Shown here: positions 34,845 through 44,018 of the stretch, piece by piece
Position numbering within the stretch: the stretch's first letter is position 1
Layout: each line of letters opens with the position of its first letter
Assembly (NCBI RefSeq): GCF_014695775.1
Contig: NZ_JACJOX010000074.1
Span: 1 to 64,000 of the forward strand
Source of the DNA: Leptolyngbya sp. FACHB-60
GTDB taxonomy: Bacteria; Cyanobacteriota; Cyanobacteriia; Phormidesmidales; Phormidesmidaceae
DNA: 64,000 nucleotides
Direction of reading: 5' to 3'
Program-made: the position numbers and the translations under genes
The notes under the pieces: generated by a model
Told to the model about the DNA's origin: nothing
What the model saw: the letters and a program-made list of their open reading frames with translations, nothing else
The model's database searches: none

Positions 34845-36425
34845 ATGAAAGCACTCCTTCTCTACCCTAAGTTTCCCCAATCGTTTTGGTCCTACGATCG
34901 CTTTATGGCGATCGCTGGGCTCAAAGCCGTCTTGCCCCCCCTAGGGATTATCACCGTGGCGGCGCTGTTGCCTACCGATTGGGAAATTCGCTTTTACGAC
35001 CGCAACGTCACTGCTGAAACTGAGGCCGACTGGGCCTGGTGTGACATCGTCATTCTCTCCGCCATGCTGGTGCAAAAGCCCGACTTTCAGGGGCTGATTC
35101 AAACGGCCAAGCGCCTAGGGAAACCCGTGGCGGTGGGCGGCCCTTACCCCACCTCGGTGCCCCAGGATGCCCTGGCCTTTGGAGCCGATTTTCTCGTGCT
35201 CGACGAAGGGGAAATGACTGTGCCCCTGTTTCTAGAGGCGCTGGAGCGCGGCGAAACCGAAGGCGTTTTTCGCTCGATTGACAAGCCCGACGTCACCCAC
35301 AGCCCCATGCCCCGCTACGACCTGCTCGAGCGGGATCAGTATTTCATGATGGCGATGCAGTTTTCCCGGGGGTGCCCGTTTAACTGCGAGTTTTGCGACA
35401 TTATTTCGCTCTACGGCCGCAAACCGCGCACTAAAGCGCCCCACCAGGCCCTGGCCGAACTGCAAACGCTCTACGACCTGGGCTGGCGCGGCTCGCTGTT
35501 TATTGTCGACGACAACTTTATTGGCAACCAGCGCAACGTCAAGCTATTTCTGCGGGAGCTGATCCCCTGGATGCAGGAGCACAACTACCCGTTTACGTTT
35601 ATGACCGAGGCCTCGGTCAACTTGGCTGAGGATGACGAGATGCTCCAGTTGATGAGCGAGGCAGGATTCTACGCCGTATTCTTAGGCATTGAAACCCCCG
35701 ACCAGGACAGTCTAGCGACCACGCGCAAGGTGCAAAATACTCGCAACCCGCTGGTGGAAGCCTGCACCAAAATCAATGACGCTGGGCTGCTGATCTACGC
35801 CGGGTTTATTCTCGGGTTCGATGGCGAGCGGGCCGGAGCGGGCGATCGCATCCAAGCTTTCATCGAAGAGACCAGCATTCCTCAGCCCATGCTAGGGCTG
35901 CTGCAAGCGCTGCCCAACACCGCCCTCTGGGAGCGGCTGAAAAAAGAGGAACGCCTGATGGATAGCACTGACAACTCCACCGGCGATCAAAACACGCTGA
36001 TGAACTTTGTGCCCACCCGCCCCGTAACCGACATCGCCCGCGAATACGTCGAAGGGTTCTGGACTCTCTATGAGCCTAGCAACTACCTCAGACGCTGCAT
36101 GGAGCAATGCCTCAAGATTCGCACTGTGCAGGGGCGGGGGCAGACCATGCAGTTTCCTCTCGGACGAGGGCTGCGGCTGGTAGCCCAAGTGGTTTGGCAC
36201 CAGGGCCTGCGCCGACCCGAGCTGCGGGGTCAATTTTGGCGCCAGCTCTGGACGATTTTGCGGCGCAAACCCCAGCTGCTGAACATGTATCTGGGCCTGT
36301 GCGCCGCCGGAGAGCACTTCTGGGAATATCGCGCCCTGGCCCGAGAACGCATTACTCACCAGCTCCAGGCTGAACCGGTGGCCCCCCTGATCCAGCGCTC
36401 CAGGGAATTGCAGGAGCAGCATTGA
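34845..36425 (+). CDS. B12-binding-type radical SAM protein
   Basis: About 526 residues from ATG 34845 (the upstream TTG frame lacks an RBS). N-terminal cobalamin-binding-like Rossmann domain (about 1-150: KALLLYPKFPQSFWSY, AVGGPYPTSVPQDAL), then radical SAM with the 4Fe-4S cluster motif CPFNCEFC (about residues 173-180). C-terminal domain of the DUF4070 type. Enzymes of this class do B12-assisted methylations or isomerisations; the substrate is unknown. Single gene, no operon partner. Confidence 0.85.
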   Translation: MKALLLYPKFPQSFWSYDRFMAIAGLKAVLPPLGIITVAALLPTDWEIRFYDRNVTAETEADWAWCDIVILSAMLVQKPDFQGLIQTAKRLGKPVAVGGPYPTSVPQDALAFGADFLVLDEGEMTVPLFLEALERGETEGVFRSIDKPDVTHSPMPRYDLLERDQYFMMAMQFSRGCPFNCEFCDIISLYGRKPRTKAPHQALAELQTLYDLGWRGSLFIVDDNFIGNQRNVKLFLRELIPWMQEHNYPFTFMTEASVNLAEDDEMLQLMSEAGFYAVFLGIETPDQDSLATTRKVQNTRNPLVEACTKINDAGLLIYAGFILGFDGERAGAGDRIQAFIEETSIPQPMLGLLQALPNTALWERLKKEERLMDSTDNSTGDQNTLMNFVPTRPVTDIAREYVEGFWTLYEPSNYLRRCMEQCLKIRTVQGRGQTMQFPLGRGLRLVAQVVWHQGLRRPELRGQFWRQLWTILRRKPQLLNMYLGLCAAGEHFWEYRALARERITHQLQAEPVAPLIQRSRELQEQH

Positions 36426-36476
36426 TGGTTGATGGTTTGGCGTGGTTTGGTCTGCGCCATTAAGTCAGTGAGGGTG

Positions 36477-36516
36477 CAGGGTCTAGGGTACAAGGCATAA
36501 GGCACCCTAGACCCTG
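36477..36516. repeat. Interspersed repeat family C, hairpin
   Basis: CAGGGTCTAGGGT (36477-36489) and ACCCTAGACCCTG (36504-36516) are perfect 13-bp arms with TACAAGG in the loop. Related to the repeats at 13677 and 38186. Possibly a terminator for the radical SAM gene. Confidence 0.6.
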
Positions 36517-36616
36517 TCCCCTAAACCCCATCCCCACCCCAGTTCGGCGATGTCGCTCCCTCCCCACCAAACTCTGGGGAATGTGACTAAAATGTGGTGC
36601 TGCGATAGGGGCGACC

Positions 36617-37612
36617 TTGGTAGAAATAGTGCTCTGGGCGTTAGGAATTGGGGTGGTGGCGATCGCGATCGCCGAGCTGCTGCTGCGGGTGCGCTATGGC
36701 CTGGGCAATCCGCCCCTCTACGTAGCCGACACCCGCACCGGCTACCGCCCCGCCCCTAACCAAAGCCTGCGGCGGCGGGGCAACCGCATTGAGATTAACC
36801 AATATTCGATGCGGGGGCCAGCGGTGGCTCCCCAGCGCCCGACCAATGCCCTGCGGGTGCTGATGGTGGGCGACTCGATTGTCAACGGCGGCTGGTGGAC
36901 CGATCAGAGCGAGTTGCTATCGGTCAAGGTGCAACAAGCTCTCGTTGAACGACAACCACCGGGGGTAGAGACGGTGGAGGTGCTCAACGCCTCAGCCAAC
37001 TCCTGGGGGCCGCGCAACGAGCTAGGCTACCTGCTGCGGTTTGGCACTTTTGAGGCCCAGCTAGTGCTGGTTGTGCTAAATACTGACGATCTGTTTGCGA
37101 TCGCCCCCAACAGCTACGAGCTGGGTCGCAATCCTGCCTACCCCACTCGCCGTCCGCCCCTGGCCCTGTGGGAGGTGGCCCAGCGTCGGCTCGGCTATAC
37201 CCCCAGCCCGGCTCTGCAAGCGCTGCATGACCAAGCTGGCGATCGCGTGGGGGTTAACCTAGAGGCCCTGCGCCAGCTCAACCAGGTGGTGCAGACGGCA
37301 GGGGGACGGCTGGCGATCGCCATGACTCCCCTGCGCCGCGAACTCGACCCCGACGGCCCCCGCGACTATGAGCTGGTGGCCCGCCAGCGCCTCACCGCCT
37401 TTGCCCAGAGCGAGGGCATTCCCTATCTCGACGGCCTGCCTCTGTTTCAGCAGACGACCTACGAACGACTCCACTTCGATCACATTCACCTCAGCCCCGA
37501 GGGCAACGACTGGGTAGGCCAAGCCCTGGCCAAGCTGCTGCTCGAACTCTGGAGCTGCCCCCCCGGTTCATCCCTGCCCCCGACCCATGAACCCCTAAGC
37601 GATCTGTGGTGA
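36617..37612 (+). CDS. Membrane-anchored SGNH/GDSL hydrolase-like protein
   Basis: 331 residues. TTG 36617 is the likely start (GGGG just upstream; GTG 36629 is an alternative). N-terminal membrane segment (VLWALGIGVVAIAIAELLL), then SGNH blocks: VLMVGDSIVNGG (block I GDS), NASANSWG (block II/III region), and HFDHIHLSPEGNDW (block V with the D-x-x-H dyad). Probably a periplasmic esterase/acyltransferase-like protein acting on surface glycan; the substrate is unknown. Confidence 0.75.
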   Translation: MVEIVLWALGIGVVAIAIAELLLRVRYGLGNPPLYVADTRTGYRPAPNQSLRRRGNRIEINQYSMRGPAVAPQRPTNALRVLMVGDSIVNGGWWTDQSELLSVKVQQALVERQPPGVETVEVLNASANSWGPRNELGYLLRFGTFEAQLVLVVLNTDDLFAIAPNSYELGRNPAYPTRRPPLALWEVAQRRLGYTPSPALQALHDQAGDRVGVNLEALRQLNQVVQTAGGRLAIAMTPLRRELDPDGPRDYELVARQRLTAFAQSEGIPYLDGLPLFQQTTYERLHFDHIHLSPEGNDWVGQALAKLLLELWSCPPGSSLPPTHEPLSDLW

Positions 37613-37978
37613 GGAAACACTGCCCCAGCGGCAGGCAGTTTGGATCCAAATTCCTACAGACTGACTGCTCCGTTGGCACGCTCCGGCAAACGACAACCCT
37701 GCGCATAGTGACGCCCTGTGTTTGAGCCTGCTCAAAGCCACCGGCAAACTGATGAGATATTAGGTGAATTTTGGGTCATAATAGCCCAAAACTTTAGAAT
37801 TCAAGCCTACCAGGCATTTTTTCCATTTTTTTCGTTCTTTTAGCAAGAGATCTATCCATAGGGTGAAAGCCTGACATATCACATTGCGACACAACACAAC
37901 ATTTTTTAATATCGTGTTACATTGTTGGCTGGTCACGACGGACCAACGTTTAGTGCCATTCTCAAAGGAGAATTTCCG
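37613..37978. other. Gene-free interval (366 bases)
   Basis: Holds the promoter of the downstream small membrane protein (37884-37912). A 7-bp inverted repeat, TTTTGGG (37769-37775) with CCCAAAA (37785-37791), lies in its middle. Nothing else supported. Confidence 0.4.
37884..37912 (+). promoter_or_regulatory. Sigma70-type promoter
   Basis: TTGCGA (37884-37889), 17-base spacer, TAATAT (37907-37912). The expected start near 37919 leaves about 60 bases to ATG 37979. Confidence 0.55.
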
Positions 37979-38185
37979 ATGAACCCCCAATCCCATTTCA
38001 CGCTGGAGCGGCGGAAGGTCGACATCCTCCAACTGTTCTTTTTCCTGATCGGAGCGCCCCACATCTATGGGGCTCTGCGCTCTACTGAGCGACAGCGACA
38101 AACTCGGCCGCCCCTACTTCAATACCTGGCGGTTGGAATGCTGGCCATGGCGATCGCCAGTGCTACTGAAATGTGGTTGATGTAG
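37979..38185 (+). CDS. Small membrane protein
   Basis: 68 residues from ATG 37979, chosen because AAAGGAG lies 8-9 bases upstream (the in-frame ATG at 37922 has none). Amphipathic start (MNPQSHFTLERRK), hydrophobic segment LQLFFFLIGAPHIYGALRS, charged loop, second hydrophobic segment YLAVGMLAMAIASATEMWLM. Two-helix membrane hairpin of unknown function; preceded by a good promoter. Confidence 0.6.
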   Translation: MNPQSHFTLERRKVDILQLFFFLIGAPHIYGALRSTERQRQTRPPLLQYLAVGMLAMAIASATEMWLM

Positions 38186-38225
38186 AGGGTACAAGGTTTA
38201 GGGTCTAGGGTTTAGCCTACCCGTT
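38186..38225. repeat. Interspersed repeat family C, degenerate copy
   Basis: GGGTACAAGGTTTAGGGTC followed by TAGGGTTTAG; shares these words with the copies at 13677 and 36477. Lies between convergent genes. Confidence 0.45.
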
Positions 38226-38254
38226 AGATCTTAAGCCTTGATCCCGGTTCCCCT

Positions 38255-39193
38255 CTACCCCTCCTGTTGAAGTTCGCTATAGGCGGCATACACCCCCTGC
38301 ACCGTATACCAATTGAGAAACACCCGGGCCAGTTCTAGAGCCACCTGGGGCTTGCCTTGGGCAATCAGCCAGCGCAGCAGGGGGGCCATGGTTTTTTCGT
38401 TGAGCCGTCCGCCTGCGGTGAGCACGCCCCAGAGCACCTGGTGGAGGGGCGTCATCTGAATCATCATGCGCACTTCGCGGGTGGGATGCTTTTTATAGAA
38501 GATTGCCCCCATGCGGCCCCGCTGAATTTCTTGGTCGATCATCTTGGGAATTTGATCGAGGGAGAAGGGGGGGTGGTAGTGGTAGCCCACGGCTTCGGGC
38601 ACTTTGACCATAGTGACGCCCAGATTTTTGAGCCGCACCCCCAGCTCTAAATCTTCCCACCCGTACTGGCTAAATTCGGTGTCGAACAGGCCAGCGGTCA
38701 GCAACCAGTGGCGGGCGATCGCCAGGTTAGCCGTATCAAAAAACGCGTTGGAGAAATCAGTTACCTTGGCGGGTTCGGCGGTGGGCTGTTCAAAGTTGCT
38801 GGTGTTCACCAAGCGACCAGCGGTGAATACGCGATCGTCTCCCAAACGCTGGCAGGAGTCGGCCAGGGCCTGGGCGTGGGCCTGGAGACTGCCCGACGGC
38901 ATAATCACATCGCTGTCCACAAAGACAATGGTATCCCCCTGGGCCACCTGCACCCCGTAGTTGCGGGCCGCCGCCGCCCCCTGGTGGTGGCGCTCCACCA
39001 GCCGCACGTGGGGAAATGCGGCGGCATTGGCTTGCAGCCACTCAATCGTGCCATCGGTAGAGCCATCATCGACTACTACCAGTTCGTAGCCAGTAATCAG
39101 GGCGGGGTCAAAGACCTGGTTTTCAAGGGCACGCAGGCACTTTTCGAGAATGGGCTGGCGATTGTAGGTGGGGGTAACAACGCTAAAGAACAC
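38255..39193 (-). CDS. Family 2 glycosyltransferase
   Basis: 312 residues. GT-A fold: FFSVVTPTYNRQPILEKCL, VVVDDGSTDGTIEWL (nucleotide-sugar binding), a DXD-type metal site in IVFVDSDVIMPSG, and YGWEDLELGVRLKNLG near residue 185, which is the C-terminal acid region of galactosyltransferase-like GT2/GT7-C proteins. No membrane segment, so probably cytosolic and acting on polysaccharide or lipid acceptors. Sugar donor unknown. Confidence 0.85.
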   Translation of the reverse strand: MFFSVVTPTYNRQPILEKCLRALENQVFDPALITGYELVVVDDGSTDGTIEWLQANAAAFPHVRLVERHHQGAAAARNYGVQVAQGDTIVFVDSDVIMPSGSLQAHAQALADSCQRLGDDRVFTAGRLVNTSNFEQPTAEPAKVTDFSNAFFDTANLAIARHWLLTAGLFDTEFSQYGWEDLELGVRLKNLGVTMVKVPEAVGYHYHPPFSLDQIPKMIDQEIQRGRMGAIFYKKHPTREVRMMIQMTPLHQVLWGVLTAGGRLNEKTMAPLLRWLIAQGKPQVALELARVFLNWYTVQGVYAAYSELQQEG

Positions 39194-39337
39194 GGTGGGC
39201 CTCCAAATGGCCCTAATATCGTAGCGCTTTGGCCTGCTCTAGACGCGATTGGGCTATGCCTCCGTCTATCCCCAAAAAATCCTGGCATATTCAGTATAAA
39301 TGAACTAAAGTTCAGATGTATTTATGGCTGGCGGTAA

Positions 39338-39847
39338 ATGGGCGCTCAGACAGAGCTAAGGACGAGGAGAAACAGTGGCCATCACTCGGGGTGGAGGCCT
39401 TGGCAGGGGATGACTCTGGCCCTCGTCCTGCTCTCCGGAGCCTGCTCTCGCTCTGGCCCAGACCCCAGCCCGCGCAACATCACCCTGCACCAAAAGTGGG
39501 CGCTGCAGCCCGGCGATCGCCTAGCAGGCTACTCGGTGCAGAGCGGCTTGGGTGACATCACGGTTGATATCCAGGGCAATCGAGTGTTCATGCCCTTTGA
39601 TGGTCAGGTGCAGCCCGCAGAGGGCAACGCTGACCAGTGCGTTATTTTGTCGAGCCCAGATGTGCCGGCCTACCTATTTCGCCTCTGCGGGCTGCGCCAG
39701 GTGAAATTGGGCGATCTGTCTCAGGGCGAGCCCATCGGCAGCGGCAACACCGTGGCCTTTGCCACCCTGCGCCGCCAGGCCGATGGCACCTGGGCGATGG
39801 TGGAACCGGCCAAAGAGCTGCTGGCGCAGTTTTTGGATCGTCCCTAG
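39338..39847 (+). CDS. Probable exported lipoprotein
   Basis: 169 residues from ATG 39338. Hydrophobic segment MTLALVLLSGAC with a weak lipobox Cys at about residue 36, preceded by a basic stretch (RTRRN), favouring the longer start over ATG 39410. The rest (about 55-165) has beta-rich sequence such as VFMPFDGQVQPAEG, slightly like the duplicated-hybrid-motif lobe of M23 peptidases, but without the HxH metal residues. Function unknown. Confidence 0.55.
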   Translation: MGAQTELRTRRNSGHHSGWRPWQGMTLALVLLSGACSRSGPDPSPRNITLHQKWALQPGDRLAGYSVQSGLGDITVDIQGNRVFMPFDGQVQPAEGNADQCVILSSPDVPAYLFRLCGLRQVKLGDLSQGEPIGSGNTVAFATLRRQADGTWAMVEPAKELLAQFLDRP

Positions 39848-39976
39848 TGCTGCGTCAACTTAAAAACTAGGTTTTTTGGGTCGGTTGGCGTAGCGGAGTG
39901 GAACCCATCTAGACTCACTGCTATTGGGTTTTGCGATCGCGCCACCCAACCCACAAATTCAGGCTTGGCGGCTATA

Positions 39977-42900
39977 TTACCCTCCTTCCAGCAGGCCTTC
40001 TTCGGCGGGAGTCCCAGTGGGGATGTCAATGCCCGGCGGCGGTTGCAGCGGCTGGTCGGCTTCCGGTGGCTCTGCCCCCAGCTCGCGCAAAATAGGGGCG
40101 GCTGGCTCCGGCTCCTCTAAAAACACCGCCGACAGCACCGCTTGCAGGGTGGGAGCCATGGCAATGCGGTTTTTGTAAACCAAAATCACCCGGGTCAGGG
40201 TGGGCAGCTGATTCTGCTCAGCCACCAGGTACAAGGGCTCTACGTAGATCAGCGACTGTTCAATAGGAATCACCAGCAAATTGCCCTGCTGAGCTTGGGA
40301 TCCCTGGGTATCCCAGAGAGAGATGCGCTGGGAAATCTCGGGGTCCTGGTTGATGCGGGCCTCGATCTGCTCGGGGCCAAAGACCAGCTCTTGCTTGGGA
40401 AATTGGTAGAGCAGCCGCAGCCCGTAGCGATCGCCGTCCGACCTTGCCGCCAGCCAGGCAATCAGGTTGTTGCGCTGGGCCGGAGTAAACAGCCGCAGCA
40501 GCACAAACTCTTCGGTGTCCTCCTGAGGCAGCTTCATAATCAGGTAGTAGGGGTCGACCTGTTGCGACTCGCTGGCGTAGATTTCGCTGGGGGCGCGCCA
40601 CTGGTCTTCCCGGTTGTAAAACACCTGAGGATCGGTCATGTGGTAGGTCATCAGCGAGTCGGCCTGCACCGAAAATAGATCCTGCGGGTAGCGGATGTGC
40701 GCGCGCAGGCTCTCGGGCATAGTTTCCAATGACTCGAACATGTCGGGCAGCAGCCGACTCCAGGTTTGAATGATGGGGTCGTTGGGGTCAGCGACAAAGA
40801 AACTAATGGCCCCGTTGTAAGCGTCGATCACCACCTTGACCGAATTGCGAATGTAGTTAAAATCGTTGTCGTCGGGGTCAGAGTAGGGGTAGCGACCACT
40901 GACGGTGTAGGCGTCGATTACCCAGTAAAGGTAGCTTTCGGTTTCTTGAGAGTCGTAATTTTCGATGGTGAGGTTGGGGTCGCGAGCGCGAAATTCTTCA
41001 AAGTTGACCCGGCTCGGCGGACGACTGCCGTGGACGGCACCAGTGCCCCACTGCCGCGAGGCGTTACCGATGTCAGCAGCTACTAAGTAAGGGTCGGTGT
41101 CAAAGCGCAGAAAAGGCGCGATCGCACGCACGCGATCAGCAATATTGCGGCGAAACAGCAGCCGCGTATCGGCGGTAAAGTCTTCGGTAAACAGCATCCG
41201 CCAGTCGAGCAGGTAGCGGGCAAACAACAGCCGCCGCCAGCCGCTCTCCAGGTTAATGCCGCCTCGGCCCAGGTAGGTAGTGTAGATATTCTCGTTGCCG
41301 CTGGGGTAGTCAAGTTCCGGCACCTGGGTATTGGTCATGATGTAGGTGTCGGTCAGCTCGCCAAAGTACAGGCGCGGCTCCCCAATGGGGATGCTCTGGC
41401 GCACCTCCTCACTGCTGGGCAGATTGTTAATGCCGCTGACAAAGTAGGTGGGCAGTCCGTCAAGGCCAGCGGTATTCACCGGGCTCATGGTAAAGCCGTA
41501 ACCGTGGGTATAGACCAGGTGCTCGTTGACCCAAGTTTTGGCAATCTCGGGCACTCGCTCATAGTTAAGTTCCCGCGCTGAGATCATCACCTGGCGGCGC
41601 TCAGAGCGGCGCTGCTGGTTCAAGATGCTGTAGCGATCGAAATCGGCATCCTTAAACTCGTAGTACAGGCGAATTTGCTGGAGCTGACGATTGCTGTCTA
41701 GCAATGGCCTTGGGTCCCATAGCCGAATGTTTTCGAGGGTGAGATCGTTTTGCTCCAAGTCTTCAGCGTTGAGGTCACCGCTGGGGTCAAAGGGTTCCGA
41801 CTCAATAGCCTCTAAATCAAAGGCGGCGCGGGTGAGCGCAATGGAGTTGGCAATGTAGGGACGCTCGCGCTGGAGTTCGTTGGGTTGCACCACCAGCCGC
41901 TGCACCATGGTCGGCACCAGCACCAGGCCCAGCAGGGTCAATACCAGGTAGCCGCAGATACCTTTGACCAGCAGGCTGGCGCGCCCCAGCCCTGCCCCCC
42001 AACCCAGAGGAGCTTTGGCAACGCCAGCGAGAGGAGATTTGCGTATCGGGTTGATATAGGTCGGTGCCCACAGCAGCCCTCGACTGAGAAAGACCAGCCC
42101 CAACCCCAGGGTAAAGATCGACAGCAGCCAGTTGGCGGGCAGCACCACGTTAACGTGGGTGTAATCAGCGCCATACACTACGCCTTCGCCGGAGTAAAGC
42201 ACGTCGTAGCGCCCTAGCCAGTGACTAATGCTGGTGGCCAAAAACAGCAGCCCGGCTAGGCTGTAAAGGTGCTGCCGCTGGGTACTGGAAAAGCCATAGA
42301 AGCGCCCTTGGCTGAGGGTATTATCCCTAAGCAAATAAACCAGACACACGCTGACCAGAGTGAAGAAGAGTCCGCCAACCACCCAAAATTCGAGCAGGCG
42401 CAGCACCGGTAGCCGAAAAATATAGAAGGCAATATCGCGGTTAAAGATCGGCTCTGTCTGACCGTAGGGCACCGGGTCGAGGGCTAGCAGCACCGCAGGC
42501 CACTGCTTGGCCAAAATCAGCCCATAGCCGAGGCTCATGAGCATGGCCGCCAGTCGCCCCAGCTGTCGGGGATAAAGCAAAAAGGCCACAGTGCTAATGC
42601 CCAGGGCAATCAGCAGCCAGGGCTGGGTGATAAAAATTTGGCCAACCACCTTAAAGAGCTGGAGCTTTGGCCACAGGGCCAGGGGTGTGGTGGAGTCGTA
42701 AAGGGTAGTGGTCTGCCGCCAAAAATCACCGGCAATTTGCCCCTGGTAAAGTAGCTGTAGGCCGATCAAAAAGCTCAGAGTTATACCAACCAGCAACAGC
42801 CCGCTCAGACCTAAGCTGTTAGCTTGATTGGGGCGATCGCTCGGTTTCTCTAGCGGCTGGGTGCGATCGGCCAGGGTCAGATTGCCCCAGGTAAACCCCA

Positions 42901-43105
42901 GGGTGCACAAAATCGGAATAATGCCGAGGATCAGCTGCGACCTGAGCCGTAGCCAAAACACCTCTAGGTAGTTGACCTCCTCAAACCACAGCCGCTCGGC
43001 CTGGAGATTGACGATCGCATCAAAAAAGAGCAGGGTTAGTAGCCCCAGCCCTAGACCCAGCCACCCCCATCGGGGCAGACTCTTGGCAAATGCTTTAGTC
43101 ATCAT
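39977..43105 (-). CDS. UPF0182 family large membrane protein
   Basis: 1042 residues, matching COG1615/UPF0182. The first 400 residues hold about seven membrane helices (e.g. WLGLGLGLLTLLFFDAIV, LLVGITLSFLIGLQLLY), followed by a large extramembrane domain with LYFGELTDTYIMTN, LDYPSGNENIYTTYLGRGG and YTHGYGFTMSPVN, typical family sequence, and an acidic Pro-rich tail. Function unknown in all organisms to my knowledge. The adjacent DUF4079 gene is 63 bases upstream on the same strand and may be co-transcribed. Confidence 0.9.
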   Translation of the reverse strand: MMTKAFAKSLPRWGWLGLGLGLLTLLFFDAIVNLQAERLWFEEVNYLEVFWLRLRSQLILGIIPILCTLGFTWGNLTLADRTQPLEKPSDRPNQANSLGLSGLLLVGITLSFLIGLQLLYQGQIAGDFWRQTTTLYDSTTPLALWPKLQLFKVVGQIFITQPWLLIALGISTVAFLLYPRQLGRLAAMLMSLGYGLILAKQWPAVLLALDPVPYGQTEPIFNRDIAFYIFRLPVLRLLEFWVVGGLFFTLVSVCLVYLLRDNTLSQGRFYGFSSTQRQHLYSLAGLLFLATSISHWLGRYDVLYSGEGVVYGADYTHVNVVLPANWLLSIFTLGLGLVFLSRGLLWAPTYINPIRKSPLAGVAKAPLGWGAGLGRASLLVKGICGYLVLTLLGLVLVPTMVQRLVVQPNELQRERPYIANSIALTRAAFDLEAIESEPFDPSGDLNAEDLEQNDLTLENIRLWDPRPLLDSNRQLQQIRLYYEFKDADFDRYSILNQQRRSERRQVMISARELNYERVPEIAKTWVNEHLVYTHGYGFTMSPVNTAGLDGLPTYFVSGINNLPSSEEVRQSIPIGEPRLYFGELTDTYIMTNTQVPELDYPSGNENIYTTYLGRGGINLESGWRRLLFARYLLDWRMLFTEDFTADTRLLFRRNIADRVRAIAPFLRFDTDPYLVAADIGNASRQWGTGAVHGSRPPSRVNFEEFRARDPNLTIENYDSQETESYLYWVIDAYTVSGRYPYSDPDDNDFNYIRNSVKVVIDAYNGAISFFVADPNDPIIQTWSRLLPDMFESLETMPESLRAHIRYPQDLFSVQADSLMTYHMTDPQVFYNREDQWRAPSEIYASESQQVDPYYLIMKLPQEDTEEFVLLRLFTPAQRNNLIAWLAARSDGDRYGLRLLYQFPKQELVFGPEQIEARINQDPEISQRISLWDTQGSQAQQGNLLVIPIEQSLIYVEPLYLVAEQNQLPTLTRVILVYKNRIAMAPTLQAVLSAVFLEEPEPAAPILRELGAEPPEADQPLQPPPGIDIPTGTPAEEGLLEGG

Positions 43106-43168
43106 GGGCTCTACAGCTCGACACCTACCCCAGCAGTGCCTAGATTGTAGCGGCTCAGCCCTGCGGCG

Positions 43169-43861
43169 CTATGAACAGCTCTTGTTCTCGAAGTCGCATT
43201 GGTAGATAAAGGGCTCTTGCCACTGCAGGGGAATTTCGAGCAGATCGCGCACACCGGTAATGCCTTGGCTAATGAACAGCAGCACCGCTACGGTGTTGAG
43301 GGCGGCGTGGGTCAGCCGCCAGCGCTTAGACTTGTAAATTTCGGGCAGGGTGGCGAGGGCAAAGATCATCAGCATGGCCGCCGCCATGCCCAGATAAAAG
43401 TGAGACACCTGCCATTCATAGGCGCGCCGAAACACCCCCGGCTGCATACCTAATAGCCAGAGCCCCATGCCGGTCAGGGTTGCAAAGGTACCCCGCCAAA
43501 CACGGCTGCTGGAGCGATACAGCAGCACCAAAGCCCCTAGAGTGAACGCGTATATAGCCACCACAAACACCCCTCGAAAGGGGTCTTCGGTCCAGACATT
43601 TTCCCGTAGAAGGGTCTTGAAAATCGGATGGGCTAAACCCAAGAGCACTAGACTCACCACTGCCCCAGACAGCCATTGCCCAACCCGCACATGCTCTTTG
43701 CCCACCACTGGGGAAATGGTGATTTTGGTTTTGTCAGCCACGGCTAAACGCCGCTGGCGAGTCTGCACCGCAAAATAAACGGCTACGCCAATCAGCGGCA
43801 TCACTACCGTGACGGCCAGAAACGGGTGCAGCAGTCTGAGCAGATCGGGAGCATCTAGCAT
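43169..43861 (-). CDS. DUF4079 membrane protein (cytochrome b561-like)
   Basis: 230 residues with about six membrane helices. His residues at helix ends or within helices (LLHPFLA, LAHPIFK, SHFYLG, LTHAALN) are the ones that could ligate heme b, as in cytochrome b561/ferric-reductase-like folds; this is family reasoning, not shown. Ends in a Cys-containing tail (YQCDFENKSCS). Upstream of UPF0182. Confidence 0.75.
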   Translation of the reverse strand: MLDAPDLLRLLHPFLAVTVVMPLIGVAVYFAVQTRQRRLAVADKTKITISPVVGKEHVRVGQWLSGAVVSLVLLGLAHPIFKTLLRENVWTEDPFRGVFVVAIYAFTLGALVLLYRSSSRVWRGTFATLTGMGLWLLGMQPGVFRRAYEWQVSHFYLGMAAAMLMIFALATLPEIYKSKRWRLTHAALNTVAVLLFISQGITGVRDLLEIPLQWQEPFIYQCDFENKSCS

Positions 43862-44018
43862 GGGGGCTTCCTGCAGAGAGGGCGTGGGAGCTAAGTTTTT
43901 TCCTACGTTAGGGCATAGCTCTCAACCGATACCGTGATTCGCCGCACAATCTCGGACGTTGGTACCTGGGCAATCGCTACGCCCCCACGCGTTTACAGGT
44001 GTTATCTTAGCGGTGCCG

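Noticed and set aside
39338..39847. M23 peptidase assignment for the lipoprotein
   Set aside because: The barrel-like sequence resembles the family but the metal-binding HxH and H-x3-D residues are missing.
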